From positions 1 through 28,197 of the forward strand of contig JAWWCA010000014.1 of assembly GCA_033720695.1 (NCBI GenBank): 28,197 bases of DNA, in the 5' to 3' direction. Shown here in pieces: positions 17,115 through 24,036 of the stretch. The DNA comes from DATGQT01 sp033720695 (GTDB taxonomy: Bacteria > Bacteroidota > Rhodothermia > Rhodothermales > Rubricoccaceae). A program made the translations under genes and the position numbers. The notes beneath the pieces are model-generated. The model was not told where the DNA came from, did not search any database, and was given only the letters and a program-made list of their open reading frames with translations. Positions within the stretch are counted from its first letter, which is position 1; each line of letters begins with the position of its first letter.

Positions 17115-17645
17115 ATGCCCGAACCCCTCTCCGACCGCCTCGACGCCCTCCGGCGCGAGCGCGACGCCTTCCTCGACGCCCTCGCCCGCCTCGACGCCCC
17201 GGCCCGCGCCACGCACCCCGACCCCGACGCCTGGTCCCCCGTCGAAATCGCGGAGCACGTCTACCGCGCCGAGGCCAGCACGCTCCGCGGCGTCGAGAAG
17301 CAGCTGGCCGCGGGCGAGGCCCGCAAGGACGTGGGGCCGTACCGGCCCCGGGCCCTGGACCTGCTGCTCGCGGCGATGGAGGCGCCGAAGCGGCTGAAGG
17401 TGCCCGAGGGCGCGCGGGGCATCGCCCCGGAGGGGATGCCCTACGACGATCTCCGCGAGGCGTGGGCCGGGCTCGGTCCCCGCTGGGACGCCGCCGCGGC
17501 CCACCCGGCGGTGGACGAGGCGCCGCTGGTGCGCCACCCCATGGTCGGGGCCCTCACGTTCGAGGGCGCGGTCCGCTTCCTGACCGCCCACGCCGCCCGG
17601 CATCGCCGCCAGCTCGAACGGGCGATCCGCGCCGTCACCGCCTGA
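17115..17645 (+). CDS. DinB-family metal-dependent protein
   Basis: A 176-residue cytoplasmic four-helix protein of the DinB/YfiT-like fold. Members are metal-dependent hydrolases or thiol (bacillithiol or mycothiol) transferases, and many are uncharacterised. The three metal-ligand histidines are in place: H48 in WSPVEIAEHVYRAE, and H159 and H163 in the C-terminal LTAHAARHRRQL. ATG at 17115 gives a normal length. It is a single gene between the doubtful small ORF and the phosphatase gene, which starts 137 bases later, and nothing nearby shows its substrate. Confidence 0.85.
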   Translation: MPEPLSDRLDALRRERDAFLDALARLDAPARATHPDPDAWSPVEIAEHVYRAEASTLRGVEKQLAAGEARKDVGPYRPRALDLLLAAMEAPKRLKVPEGARGIAPEGMPYDDLREAWAGLGPRWDAAAAHPAVDEAPLVRHPMVGALTFEGAVRFLTAHAARHRRQLERAIRAVTA

Positions 17646-17688
17646 TCGAGCACACCGGCCCGGCCCGCTCGCACGGCGGGGTTGTGAA

Positions 17689-17708
17689 GCCGCTCGGAGG
17701 AGCGCGGC
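17689..17708 (+). terminator. Possible hairpin after the DinB gene
   Basis: GCCGCTC at 17689-17695 pairs with GAGCGCGGC at 17700-17708 with a two-base bulge and a four-base loop, 43 bases past the DinB stop. There is no U-tract. A terminator role is possible but weakly supported. Confidence 0.25.
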
Positions 17709-17782
17709 AGCCCCCGGTGCCGGAGAACATTCCGCCCGACGGCGCTTATAGACCCACCCCCTCTCACAAGGCCCCTTCCCCC

Positions 17783-18817
17783 ATGCGGCGCCTCGCCCTC
17801 CTCCTCCTCGCCCTCGTCACCGCCGCGGCGGGGTGCTTCTCGCAGCAGGAGGGGCTCTCCCAGGACGATCTGCCCGAGCCGTTCTCGCCCGACGCCCTCA
17901 ACTTCCTCATCGTGGGCGACTGGGGCCGGAACGGGTTCTTCAACCAGCGGGAGGTGGCCGAGGAGATGGGCCGCACCGCCGAGGAGATCGGCAGCCAGTT
18001 CACCATCTCCACCGGCGACAACTTCTACTCCTCGGGCGTGACGAGCGTGGCGGACCCGAAGTGGGACCGCTCGTTCGAGCGGGTCTACACGGCCCCCTCC
18101 CTCTTCCGCCCGTGGTACGTGGTCCTGGGCAACCACGACTGGCAGGGCGACGTCGACGCGCAGGTCGCCTACACGCAGCGGAGCAGCCGGTGGACCATGC
18201 CCTCGCGCTACTTCACCGTCGAGCAGTTCGTCGACGACTCGACCCGGGCCCTCTTCGCCTTCCTCGACACCACGCCGCTGGCCGACCTCGACCGGCCGTA
18301 CCTCTACCCGACGTCGGAGCAGTGGGACCGCGGGGCGCAGCTCCGCTGGCTCGACTCCACGCTCGCCGCCTCGACGGCAGCCTGGAAGATCGTCGTGGGC
18401 CACCACCCCGTCTACTCCGCCTCGTCAAAGATCTCGTACCAGCGGAACGAGTACCTCGTCTCCGACCTCGTCCCGCTCCTCGAGCGGCACGGGGTGCAGG
18501 CCTACTTCGCCGGGCACGACCACAACCTCCAGCACCTCTTGCCGGAGGGGAGCCCCGTCCACTACTTCGTCTCGGGGGCCGGCTCCCTCACCCGCTCCGT
18601 CGTCCCCGAGCACCCCGACGCCCTGTTCGCCCTCCGCGTGCCGGGCTTCATGGCCGTCTCGCTCACGCCGGAGCAGATGTTCGTCCAGGCCATCGACGAG
18701 CACGGCCACGTGTTCTACTTCACGAACGTCCCCGTCGGCGAGGCCGAAGACCCGGGGCCGGTGACCGCCTCCCCGGCGGGCCGGGCGTCCCCGACCCGCG
18801 GCGCGCAGGCACCCTGA
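17783..18817 (+). CDS. Acid-phosphatase-like (ACP5/TRAP type) metallophosphoesterase lipoprotein
   Basis: A 344-residue exported metallophosphoesterase resembling tartrate-resistant acid phosphatases. The signal peptide ends at cysteine 18 (VTAAAGC), a near-lipobox, so it is probably lipid-anchored. The two-metal site is visible in order: GDWGRNG (D46), STGDNFYSSG (D79, N80), LGNHDW (N117, H118), VVGHHPVYS and AGHDHN. The YSSGV and FRPWYVVLGNHDW forms are characteristic of the ACP5 subgroup. It would hydrolyse phosphomonoesters or phosphoanhydrides in the periplasm or at the surface, and phosphate scavenging is an inference. ATG at 17783 places the signal peptide correctly. Its stop is 19 bases from the stop of the opposite GWxTD gene. 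Confidence 0.9.
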   Translation: MRRLALLLLALVTAAAGCFSQQEGLSQDDLPEPFSPDALNFLIVGDWGRNGFFNQREVAEEMGRTAEEIGSQFTISTGDNFYSSGVTSVADPKWDRSFERVYTAPSLFRPWYVVLGNHDWQGDVDAQVAYTQRSSRWTMPSRYFTVEQFVDDSTRALFAFLDTTPLADLDRPYLYPTSEQWDRGAQLRWLDSTLAASTAAWKIVVGHHPVYSASSKISYQRNEYLVSDLVPLLERHGVQAYFAGHDHNLQHLLPEGSPVHYFVSGAGSLTRSVVPEHPDALFALRVPGFMAVSLTPEQMFVQAIDEHGHVFYFTNVPVGEAEDPGPVTASPAGRASPTRGAQAP

Positions 18818-18836
18818 GCCGGGACGCCGCGCTCGG

Positions 18837-20258
18837 CTAGCGCGCCTGGCCGGCGCGCCAGCGCTGGACGGCCCGCCGCCACGCCGCCTCGTAGGCCGGC
18901 GACCGCACCAGGATCCAGCTCTCGAAGGCGGTGCGCGGCCGGAGCTCGGCGGTCGACGCCCGGTCGAAGGTGTAGGTCGAGAGCGCCTGCCCGCTGCCGA
19001 AGGCGTAGTGCCACGTCTCCTCCAGCGGCGTCGTCTCGACGAACTCGGGCGGGCCGAGGACGACGTAGACCATCCCGCGGTCGGTCTTCCACCCCTCCTT
19101 GTAGGTGGTGAAGAGGAGGTTGGCCTCCTCGACCCGCTCGTAGTAGCGGCGGAGCACGTCGGCGGCGGCGTTGCGGTCGTTGAAGAGGGAGCCCCAGAAG
19201 GCGTCGAAGCGGGCGCGGCGCTCGGCGGGCGTCGCCCCGTCGGCGATGGCCTCCAGTTCGCGCTCGGAGGCGAGGTAGGCGAGCGGGGCGATGAGGTCGT
19301 CGACCTCGGTGAGCCGCGGGAAGTCGGGCTCGCGGACGGCGAAGAGGCGCTCCTCCTCCGCGAAGGGGGCGGCGCCGAGCGCGGCGCGGGTCGCCATCTG
19401 GAGGCGGTAGACGCCGGGGTCGAGGGGCGGCAGCGTCACCTCGACGGTGACGGCCTCGGCGGCCCCCCCGAGGTCGCGCGTCGTCACCTGGAGGGTGTCC
19501 TCCGGCGGCCCGTCGAGGTCGAGACCGCGGTACTGGATCGAGGCCCGGCTGTAGCTCAACCAGTAGGGCGGGCGGGCGACGGTCGTGTCGGCGCGGAGGC
19601 GGTCGAGCTGGAGGCGGAGCGCGGCGTCCTCGGGCGCGCGGTAGACCTCGACCGAGGCGCGGAGCGAGTCGAATCCGGTGGGGACGACGAGGGCCACCTG
19701 CGGCTCGAACCCCTCCCCCGGCCGCTTGATGGCGAGCCCGATCCGGCTCATGGCCGGGTCGCCGGCCGGCGGCGGCACCTCCACGCGCAGCCGCCGCCCC
19801 TCCTCCTTGCCGGACTCCTCGTCCACGAGCGTGGCCTCGACGAGATAGGTCCCCGGCGCCAGCGCCACCCGCTCCTCCCGCACGACGGGCCGGAACGAGC
19901 GCGTCGCCTCGAAGTCGGGCACGCGGAGGGTGTCGTCGAGGGTGAGCCGCACCGGCGGCCCGCCCCTCTCGGCCTCGAGCGCGACCTCGAACCGGTAGCG
20001 CGCGCGGAAGCCGTCGGGCTGGCGGGTGTAGACGAGGGAGGCACGGGGGAGGCTGAGGAGGAGGTCGAGGCCCGGCGCCCCGTCCTCCAGCGTCGCCCGC
20101 GCTTCGAGGTCGAAGTTGGGCTGGCCCGGCGCGTAGGCGGCCGAGCGGCCCGCGTCGGGCGAGTCCAACGGCGACGGCCCGGAGCACGACCCGAGGGCCG
20201 CGAGCACGAGGCCGGCGAGGGGGAGCGCGCGGAGGCGTCCGGCGGAGGGGAAGCGCAT
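18837..20258 (-). CDS. GWxTD-domain lipoprotein
   Basis: A 473-residue exported protein. A signal peptide ends in LGSC (C25), so it is a probable lipoprotein. Residues about 45-300 look like beta-rich domains with repeated strand patterns (FRARYRFEVALEAE, YLVEATLVDEE). The C-terminal part carries the GWxTD signature, here EGWKTDRG at about 388-395, followed by YVVLGPPE and a WHYAFGSG strand. This domain is known mainly from Bacteroidota, Acidobacteriota and relatives and has no assigned function. The helix-rich region before it (FDAFWGSLFNDRNAA, YYERVEEANLLF) is part of the same domain. It starts 13 bases after the tpiA stop, so the two are very probably co-transcribed, though no functional link is known. 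Confidence 0.9.
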   Translation of the reverse strand: MRFPSAGRLRALPLAGLVLAALGSCSGPSPLDSPDAGRSAAYAPGQPNFDLEARATLEDGAPGLDLLLSLPRASLVYTRQPDGFRARYRFEVALEAERGGPPVRLTLDDTLRVPDFEATRSFRPVVREERVALAPGTYLVEATLVDEESGKEEGRRLRVEVPPPAGDPAMSRIGLAIKRPGEGFEPQVALVVPTGFDSLRASVEVYRAPEDAALRLQLDRLRADTTVARPPYWLSYSRASIQYRGLDLDGPPEDTLQVTTRDLGGAAEAVTVEVTLPPLDPGVYRLQMATRAALGAAPFAEEERLFAVREPDFPRLTEVDDLIAPLAYLASERELEAIADGATPAERRARFDAFWGSLFNDRNAAADVLRRYYERVEEANLLFTTYKEGWKTDRGMVYVVLGPPEFVETTPLEETWHYAFGSGQALSTYTFDRASTAELRPRTAFESWILVRSPAYEAAWRRAVQRWRAGQAR

Positions 20259-20271
20259 CGGCCGCCTCGGG

Positions 20272-21042
20272 TTACCCGTGGCCGTCCGCCGTCGCCTGGG
20301 CCGCCGCGCGGACGATGGCGGCGAACGACTCGGCCTCCAGGCTGGCCCCGCCGATGAGGCCGCCGTCGAGGTCGGGCTGCGCGAAGAGGTCGGCGGCGTT
20401 GCCGGGCTTGACGCTGCCGCCGTACAGGACCGCCACCTCCCGCCCCGCGTCGCCGAAGCGGGCGCCGAGGCGGTCGCGGACGAAGGCGTGCATCGCCTGA
20501 GCCTGGTCCGGCGTCGCCGTCCGGCCCGTGCCAATCGCCCACACCGGCTCGTAGGCCACGACGAGGGCGCCCGCGCCGTCCAGGACCACGCCGTCGAGGG
20601 CGCCGTCGAGCTGGCGCGCCACGACGGCCTCGGCCGTGCCGGCGTCGCGCTCGTCGAGCGTCTCGCCGACGCACAGGAGGGGCGTCATCCCCGCGTCCAT
20701 CACCGCCCGCACCTTCTCCCCGACGAAGGCGTCGGACTCGCCGAAGAGCTGCCGCCGCTCGGAGTGGCCGACGATCACGTAGCGGCAGTCCAACCCGGCC
20801 AGCATCGGCGCGGCCACCTCGCCGGTGTAGGCGCCCGCGGGCTCGGGGTGGACGTTCTGCGCGCCGAGGGCCACGCGGCTCCCGCGCAGCTTCCCGCGCA
20901 CGGCGTCGAGCCAGACAGACGGGGGGCACACCGCCACGTCGACGGTCCGCGCCTCGGCCTCGGTGAGCCGCACGACCTCCGCGGCCAGCCGGAGCGCGCC
21001 CTTGAGGTCGGTGTGCATCTTCCAGTTCCCGGCGACGAGCAT
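20272..21042 (-). CDS. tpiA: Triosephosphate isomerase
   Basis: A 256-residue cytoplasmic TIM-barrel enzyme that interconverts dihydroxyacetone phosphate and glyceraldehyde-3-phosphate in glycolysis and gluconeogenesis. Catalytic residues are all present: N6 and K8 in AGNWKMH, H93 in VIVGHSERR and E165 in AYEPVWAIGTG. The phosphate-binding LYGGSVKPGNA and GGLIGGASLE loops are near the C-terminus. ATG at 21042 gives MLVAGNWKMH, the standard family start; the frame continues upstream without homology. A CGGGACACGTG word lies 38-48 bases upstream, the same 11 bases as upstream of lspA. The GWxTD gene follows after 13 bases. Confidence 0.97.
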   Translation of the reverse strand: MLVAGNWKMHTDLKGALRLAAEVVRLTEAEARTVDVAVCPPSVWLDAVRGKLRGSRVALGAQNVHPEPAGAYTGEVAAPMLAGLDCRYVIVGHSERRQLFGESDAFVGEKVRAVMDAGMTPLLCVGETLDERDAGTAEAVVARQLDGALDGVVLDGAGALVVAYEPVWAIGTGRTATPDQAQAMHAFVRDRLGARFGDAGREVAVLYGGSVKPGNAADLFAQPDLDGGLIGGASLEAESFAAIVRAAAQATADGHG

Positions 21043-21183
21043 GATGGAGCGGCGTTGGACAGGATCCCAGGGCGAGAGCCGGGACACGTGGAGGAAGAAA
21101 AGGGCCTTGCGGCCCCGTCCGGCAGGCACTATGCTGCGCAGACGGCGTGGAAAATACGCCCCCCGCTGCTTCCCCTCCGCCCG

Positions 21184-21600
21184 ATGCGCACGCTCCCAGC
21201 CGCCCCCCTCCTCCTCGCCCGCCTGGTCGCCGGGTGCGACCTCATCGAACGCCCCCCGCTCGCCGACGACTTCGGCGCGCCCTACACCCTCCTCGTCGGC
21301 GCCCCGAGCGGGGGCGACGGGAGCCGGGCCACCCCCTACATCAGCACGAACGGCGAGCTCGTCGTCACCGTCCGCTACAGCGGCGGGTGCAACGAGCACT
21401 TCTTCGGCCTCCGCTCGACCGTCAAGGAGGGGACGGCCCAGCTGTGGCTCACGCACGAGGACTTCGGCGACGCCTGCGAGGCCCTCCGGGAGGAGATGCT
21501 CACGTTCCAGCTCAGCGCGACGGTCCTGGCGCAGCCGACCATCGAGCTGCTCCTGCCCGGCGGGCAGACGGTCCCGCTCCGCACGCGGGAGGACGGCTAG
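21184..21600 (+). CDS. Small lipoprotein of unknown function
   Basis: A 138-residue protein with a good lipobox (LVAGC, cysteine 18), so a predicted lipoprotein. The mature part is beta-rich. It has a VRYSGGCNEHFFGL segment and a later DFGDACEAL segment, giving two cysteines that could form a disulfide or, with the nearby histidine, a metal site. The ending LLLPGGQTVPLRTREDG is an ordinary strand pair. I recall similar GGCxxHxF lipoproteins in Bacteroidota but cannot name a family. It is divergent from tpiA (141 bases apart), and its TAG stop shares the palindrome CTAG with the stop of the convergent bcp gene. Confidence 0.8.
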   Translation: MRTLPAAPLLLARLVAGCDLIERPPLADDFGAPYTLLVGAPSGGDGSRATPYISTNGELVVTVRYSGGCNEHFFGLRSTVKEGTAQLWLTHEDFGDACEALREEMLTFQLSATVLAQPTIELLLPGGQTVPLRTREDG

Positions 21601-22070
21601 GCCACCGCGCCGAGCTTCTGGAGGATCTCCTCGGCGTGGCCCTTCGTGTTGGGGCGCTTGAACACGTGCTGCACGCGGCCGTCGGCGTCGATGAGGAACG
21701 TGGTCCGCTTCAGGCCCATCCGCTTCACGCCGTACAGGGTTTTCTCGCCCCACACCCCGTAGCGCTCGCAGATCGCCTTGTCGGGGTCGGCAACGAGGGG
21801 GAACGGGAGGGCGTACTTCTCGGCGAACCGCTCGTGGCTACCCTCGTCGTCCGGCGACACCCCGACGACGGCGACGCCCGCGTCCTGGAGGGCGGCGTCG
21901 TGGTCCCGGAGGTTGCAGGCCTGCTTCGTGCAGCCGGGGGTGTCGTCCTTGGGGTAGAAGTAGAGGGCGACGGGGCGGCCGCGGAGGTCGGAGAGGCGGA
22001 GGGTGTCGCCGGACTGCGTCGTCCCCTCGAAGTCGGGGGCGAGGTCGCCGGGCTGGGGCATGTCGGGCAT
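21597..22070 (-). CDS. bcp: Thiol peroxidase of the Bcp/PrxQ family
   Basis: A 157-residue peroxiredoxin that reduces hydrogen peroxide and organic peroxides using thioredoxin-type donors. The motif YPKDDTPGCTKQAC gives the peroxidatic cysteine C47 and the resolving cysteine C52, five residues later, which is the PrxQ alpha-2 arrangement. VVGVSPDD, VWGEKTLYGVKRMGLKRTTF and a C-terminal HAEEIL complete the family pattern. ATG at 22070 is used; ATG at 22061 is nearly as good. Its stop codon overlaps that of the convergent lipoprotein gene, so there is no room for a terminator between them. Confidence 0.96.
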   Translation of the reverse strand: MPDMPQPGDLAPDFEGTTQSGDTLRLSDLRGRPVALYFYPKDDTPGCTKQACNLRDHDAALQDAGVAVVGVSPDDEGSHERFAEKYALPFPLVADPDKAICERYGVWGEKTLYGVKRMGLKRTTFLIDADGRVQHVFKRPNTKGHAEEILQKLGAVA

Positions 22071-22170
22071 GGAGGTCCGGGGGGACAGTCGGTGGAGAGA
22101 GACGGGGCCGCCTCCCACGCCCGGAGCCGCACGGGGATCCGGGCGCGCCCGCAGGACCCGACGCGGCCCG

Positions 22171-22971
22171 TCAGAGCCCGCGGATGAGCCGGTTCAGCCG
22201 CCCGCGCGCCTCGTCCTCCAGCCGGTCCTGGGCCCGCTCCTGGGCCAGCTCCATCGCCGCCTGCGTGGCCTGGGAGGCCGGGGCGTCTTCGCGCACGCGG
22301 TTGAGCAGCTCGATGGCCCGCACGTAGTCCTCCCGGTCGAGCGCGTCGAGCGCCTCGGAGTAGAGCAGCATGGTCTCGACGTTGTCGATGCGGTTGGCCT
22401 CCTGCTGGGCGCGGAGGGCGTCGCGCTCCTGGGGCGAGAGCACCACGTCGATGCCCGCGATGAGTTCGTCGGCGAGGCGCTGCTGGAGGTCGAACAGGGC
22501 GTTCTCCTGGCCCACCACGCTCGCCGCCTGCACCACCTCGGCCGTTTCGATCCGGACGATCCGAGTGTCGAGCCGGACCTCCGGACTCACCGCCGCGACC
22601 GACCCGATCACCACGTACTCGGCGCCGACGAACATCCCGACCTGGAGGGCCGTCGTGGAGTCGAAGTACGCCGTCTGTTGCAGCTCCAGCTCGTCGATGA
22701 GCGCCTGGAGCTGCTCCCGCTCGACGAGCTGAAGCTGGGGCACCGCCGTGAGGTCGCTCGTCATCATGTTGGCGAGGCCCTTCCCGAGCACGTCGTAGCG
22801 GGTCTGCCCGGTGTTGTTCTCGAAGGCGAGGACGGCCAGAACGGTGGCGCGTGCGGGCGGGCCTTCGGCGTGGGGCCCGGGCGGGGCCGCGTCGGGCCGG
22901 GTCACGAACCCGGCGAGGACGAGGAGGCTGGTGGACGCGAGGAGGGCGAGCGGGCGCAGAGAACGGGGCAT
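22171..22971 (-). CDS. CsgG/HfaB-like exported protein
   Basis: A 266-residue protein with an N-terminal hydrophobic leader (LALLASTSLLVLAGF). A CsgG-like domain at about 42-175 is recognised from VLAVLAFENNTG, YDVLGKGLANMMTSDL, LQLVEREQLQALIDELELQQ and GAEYVVIGSV. The C-terminal third is helical and TPR-like (YSEALDALDREDYVRAIELLNRV) with a charged end. Classical CsgG is a lipoprotein pore for curli. This protein contains no cysteine at all and no curlin genes are near, so a curli role is unlikely; it more resembles the stand-alone periplasmic CsgG/FlgO/penicillin-binding activator-like group. ATG at 22971 matches the leader. It lies between surE and bcp, all on the minus strand. Confidence 0.85.
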   Translation of the reverse strand: MPRSLRPLALLASTSLLVLAGFVTRPDAAPPGPHAEGPPARATVLAVLAFENNTGQTRYDVLGKGLANMMTSDLTAVPQLQLVEREQLQALIDELELQQTAYFDSTTALQVGMFVGAEYVVIGSVAAVSPEVRLDTRIVRIETAEVVQAASVVGQENALFDLQQRLADELIAGIDVVLSPQERDALRAQQEANRIDNVETMLLYSEALDALDREDYVRAIELLNRVREDAPASQATQAAMELAQERAQDRLEDEARGRLNRLIRGL

Positions 22972-23077
22972 GGCGAGACACCGGAACGGCCTGGACGTAC
23001 ACCCCTTATGGTAGGGACGGGCCGGGTCTCTTGCCAGTGCCCCCGCAGGGAGCCCGAGGGGCCGCCTCGCTCCGCCC

Positions 23078-23920
23078 TCATCCGCCCCGGTCGGCCGGCG
23101 CCTGCACCGGCGCGCCCCAGTCCCACGCGCTGAGCCGGTCGAGGGCGTCGTAGGCCGTGAGGTCGTAGTGAATGGGGGTGACCGAGACGAACCCGCGCTC
23201 AACGGCGTCGAGGTCGGTGTCGCGGCCGTCGTCGAGGTTGACGAACCGGCCGCCGAGCCAGTAGTAGGGCCGATCCATGGGGTCACGCCGCTCCTCGAAC
23301 TCCTCCTCCCAGCGCCCGCGCGCTTGCCGCGTCACCTCGAGGCCGGCGAGGGCGTCGAGCGGGCGGGCCGGGACATTGACGTTGAGGAGGACGCCCACGG
23401 GCAGCCCCTCGGCCAGCACCCGCTCGGCGATGACGCGCGCCCACCGGCCCGCCGCCTCGAAGTCGGCGTCGGCCTTCCAGGAGCACAGCGAGACGGCGAA
23501 CGACGGGACGCCCAGGATGGCGGCCTCGGTGGCGGCGCTGACGGTGCCGGAGTAGATGACGCTGACGGCTGTGTTCGGCCCGTGGTTGATCCCGCTCACG
23601 ACGAGGTCGGGCCGCCGGGGGAGCAGCTTCTGGCAGGCCAGCTTGACGCAGTCGGCCGGCGTCCCCGTCACGGCGCGGGCCCAGACCGGCCCGCCGGGGT
23701 TGTCGAACGGCCACGGGTGCGCCCGCATCGGGTCGCGGACGGTGATGGCGTGGCCGACGGCGCTCTGCTCGTGGGCGGGCGCGACGACGGCGAGCGTGCC
23801 GATCCCGTCGAGGGCGGCGGCGAGGGCGGCGAGGCCGCGGGCGTCGATGCCGTCGTCGTTCGAGAGGAGGACGAGGGGGCGGTCGGGGTGGACGTGGAGC
23901 GGGGGCGCGGTGTGGGCCAC
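23078..23920 (-). CDS. surE: 5'/3'-nucleotidase SurE
   Basis: A metal-dependent nucleoside monophosphatase used in stationary-phase survival and nucleotide turnover. The family hallmark LLSNDDG carries the metal-binding aspartates (D22 and D23 if the start is at 23920). APAHEQSAVGHAITV, TGTPADCVKLA, VSGINHGPN, YSGTVSAATEAA, LNVNVP and a C-terminal SVTPIHYDLTAYD follow in family order. Two in-frame GTG codons are possible starts. GTG at 23920 (280 residues) leaves 18 residues before LLSNDDG. GTG at 23977 would add 19 poorly conserved residues and run close to the opposite promoter. I prefer 23920 but cannot exclude the other. There is no ATG start. Confidence 0.93.
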   Translation of the reverse strand: MAHTAPPLHVHPDRPLVLLSNDDGIDARGLAALAAALDGIGTLAVVAPAHEQSAVGHAITVRDPMRAHPWPFDNPGGPVWARAVTGTPADCVKLACQKLLPRRPDLVVSGINHGPNTAVSVIYSGTVSAATEAAILGVPSFAVSLCSWKADADFEAAGRWARVIAERVLAEGLPVGVLLNVNVPARPLDALAGLEVTRQARGRWEEEFEERRDPMDRPYYWLGGRFVNLDDGRDTDLDAVERGFVSVTPIHYDLTAYDALDRLSAWDWGAPVQAPADRGG

Positions 23921-23986
23921 GGGGCAAGCGGTGGGCGGGGCTCCGTGTAGCCGACGCCCCGCGCCCGGTTCCGACACCCGCCCAGC

Positions 23987-24017
23987 TTTGCGACGCCTTC
24001 GGCTCCCGCTACCTTGG
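23987..24017 (+). promoter_or_regulatory. Bacteroidota-type promoter of the beta-propeller gene
   Basis: A -33 TTTG at 23987-23990, a 19-base spacer and a TACCTTGG box at 24010-24017 fit the Bacteroidota pattern TTTG-N17-20-TAnnTTTG with one mismatch. The box lies 19 bases before the ATG at 24037. This is the best two-part promoter match in the window. Confidence 0.55.
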
Positions 24018-24036
24018 GCGCTCCCCTCCCCCCGCC

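Noticed and set aside
22140..22151. CGGGCGCGCCCG, a perfect 12-bp palindrome between bcp and the CsgG-like gene
   Set aside because: Made only of G and C in very GC-rich DNA, it is likely by chance and has no other support as an operator.
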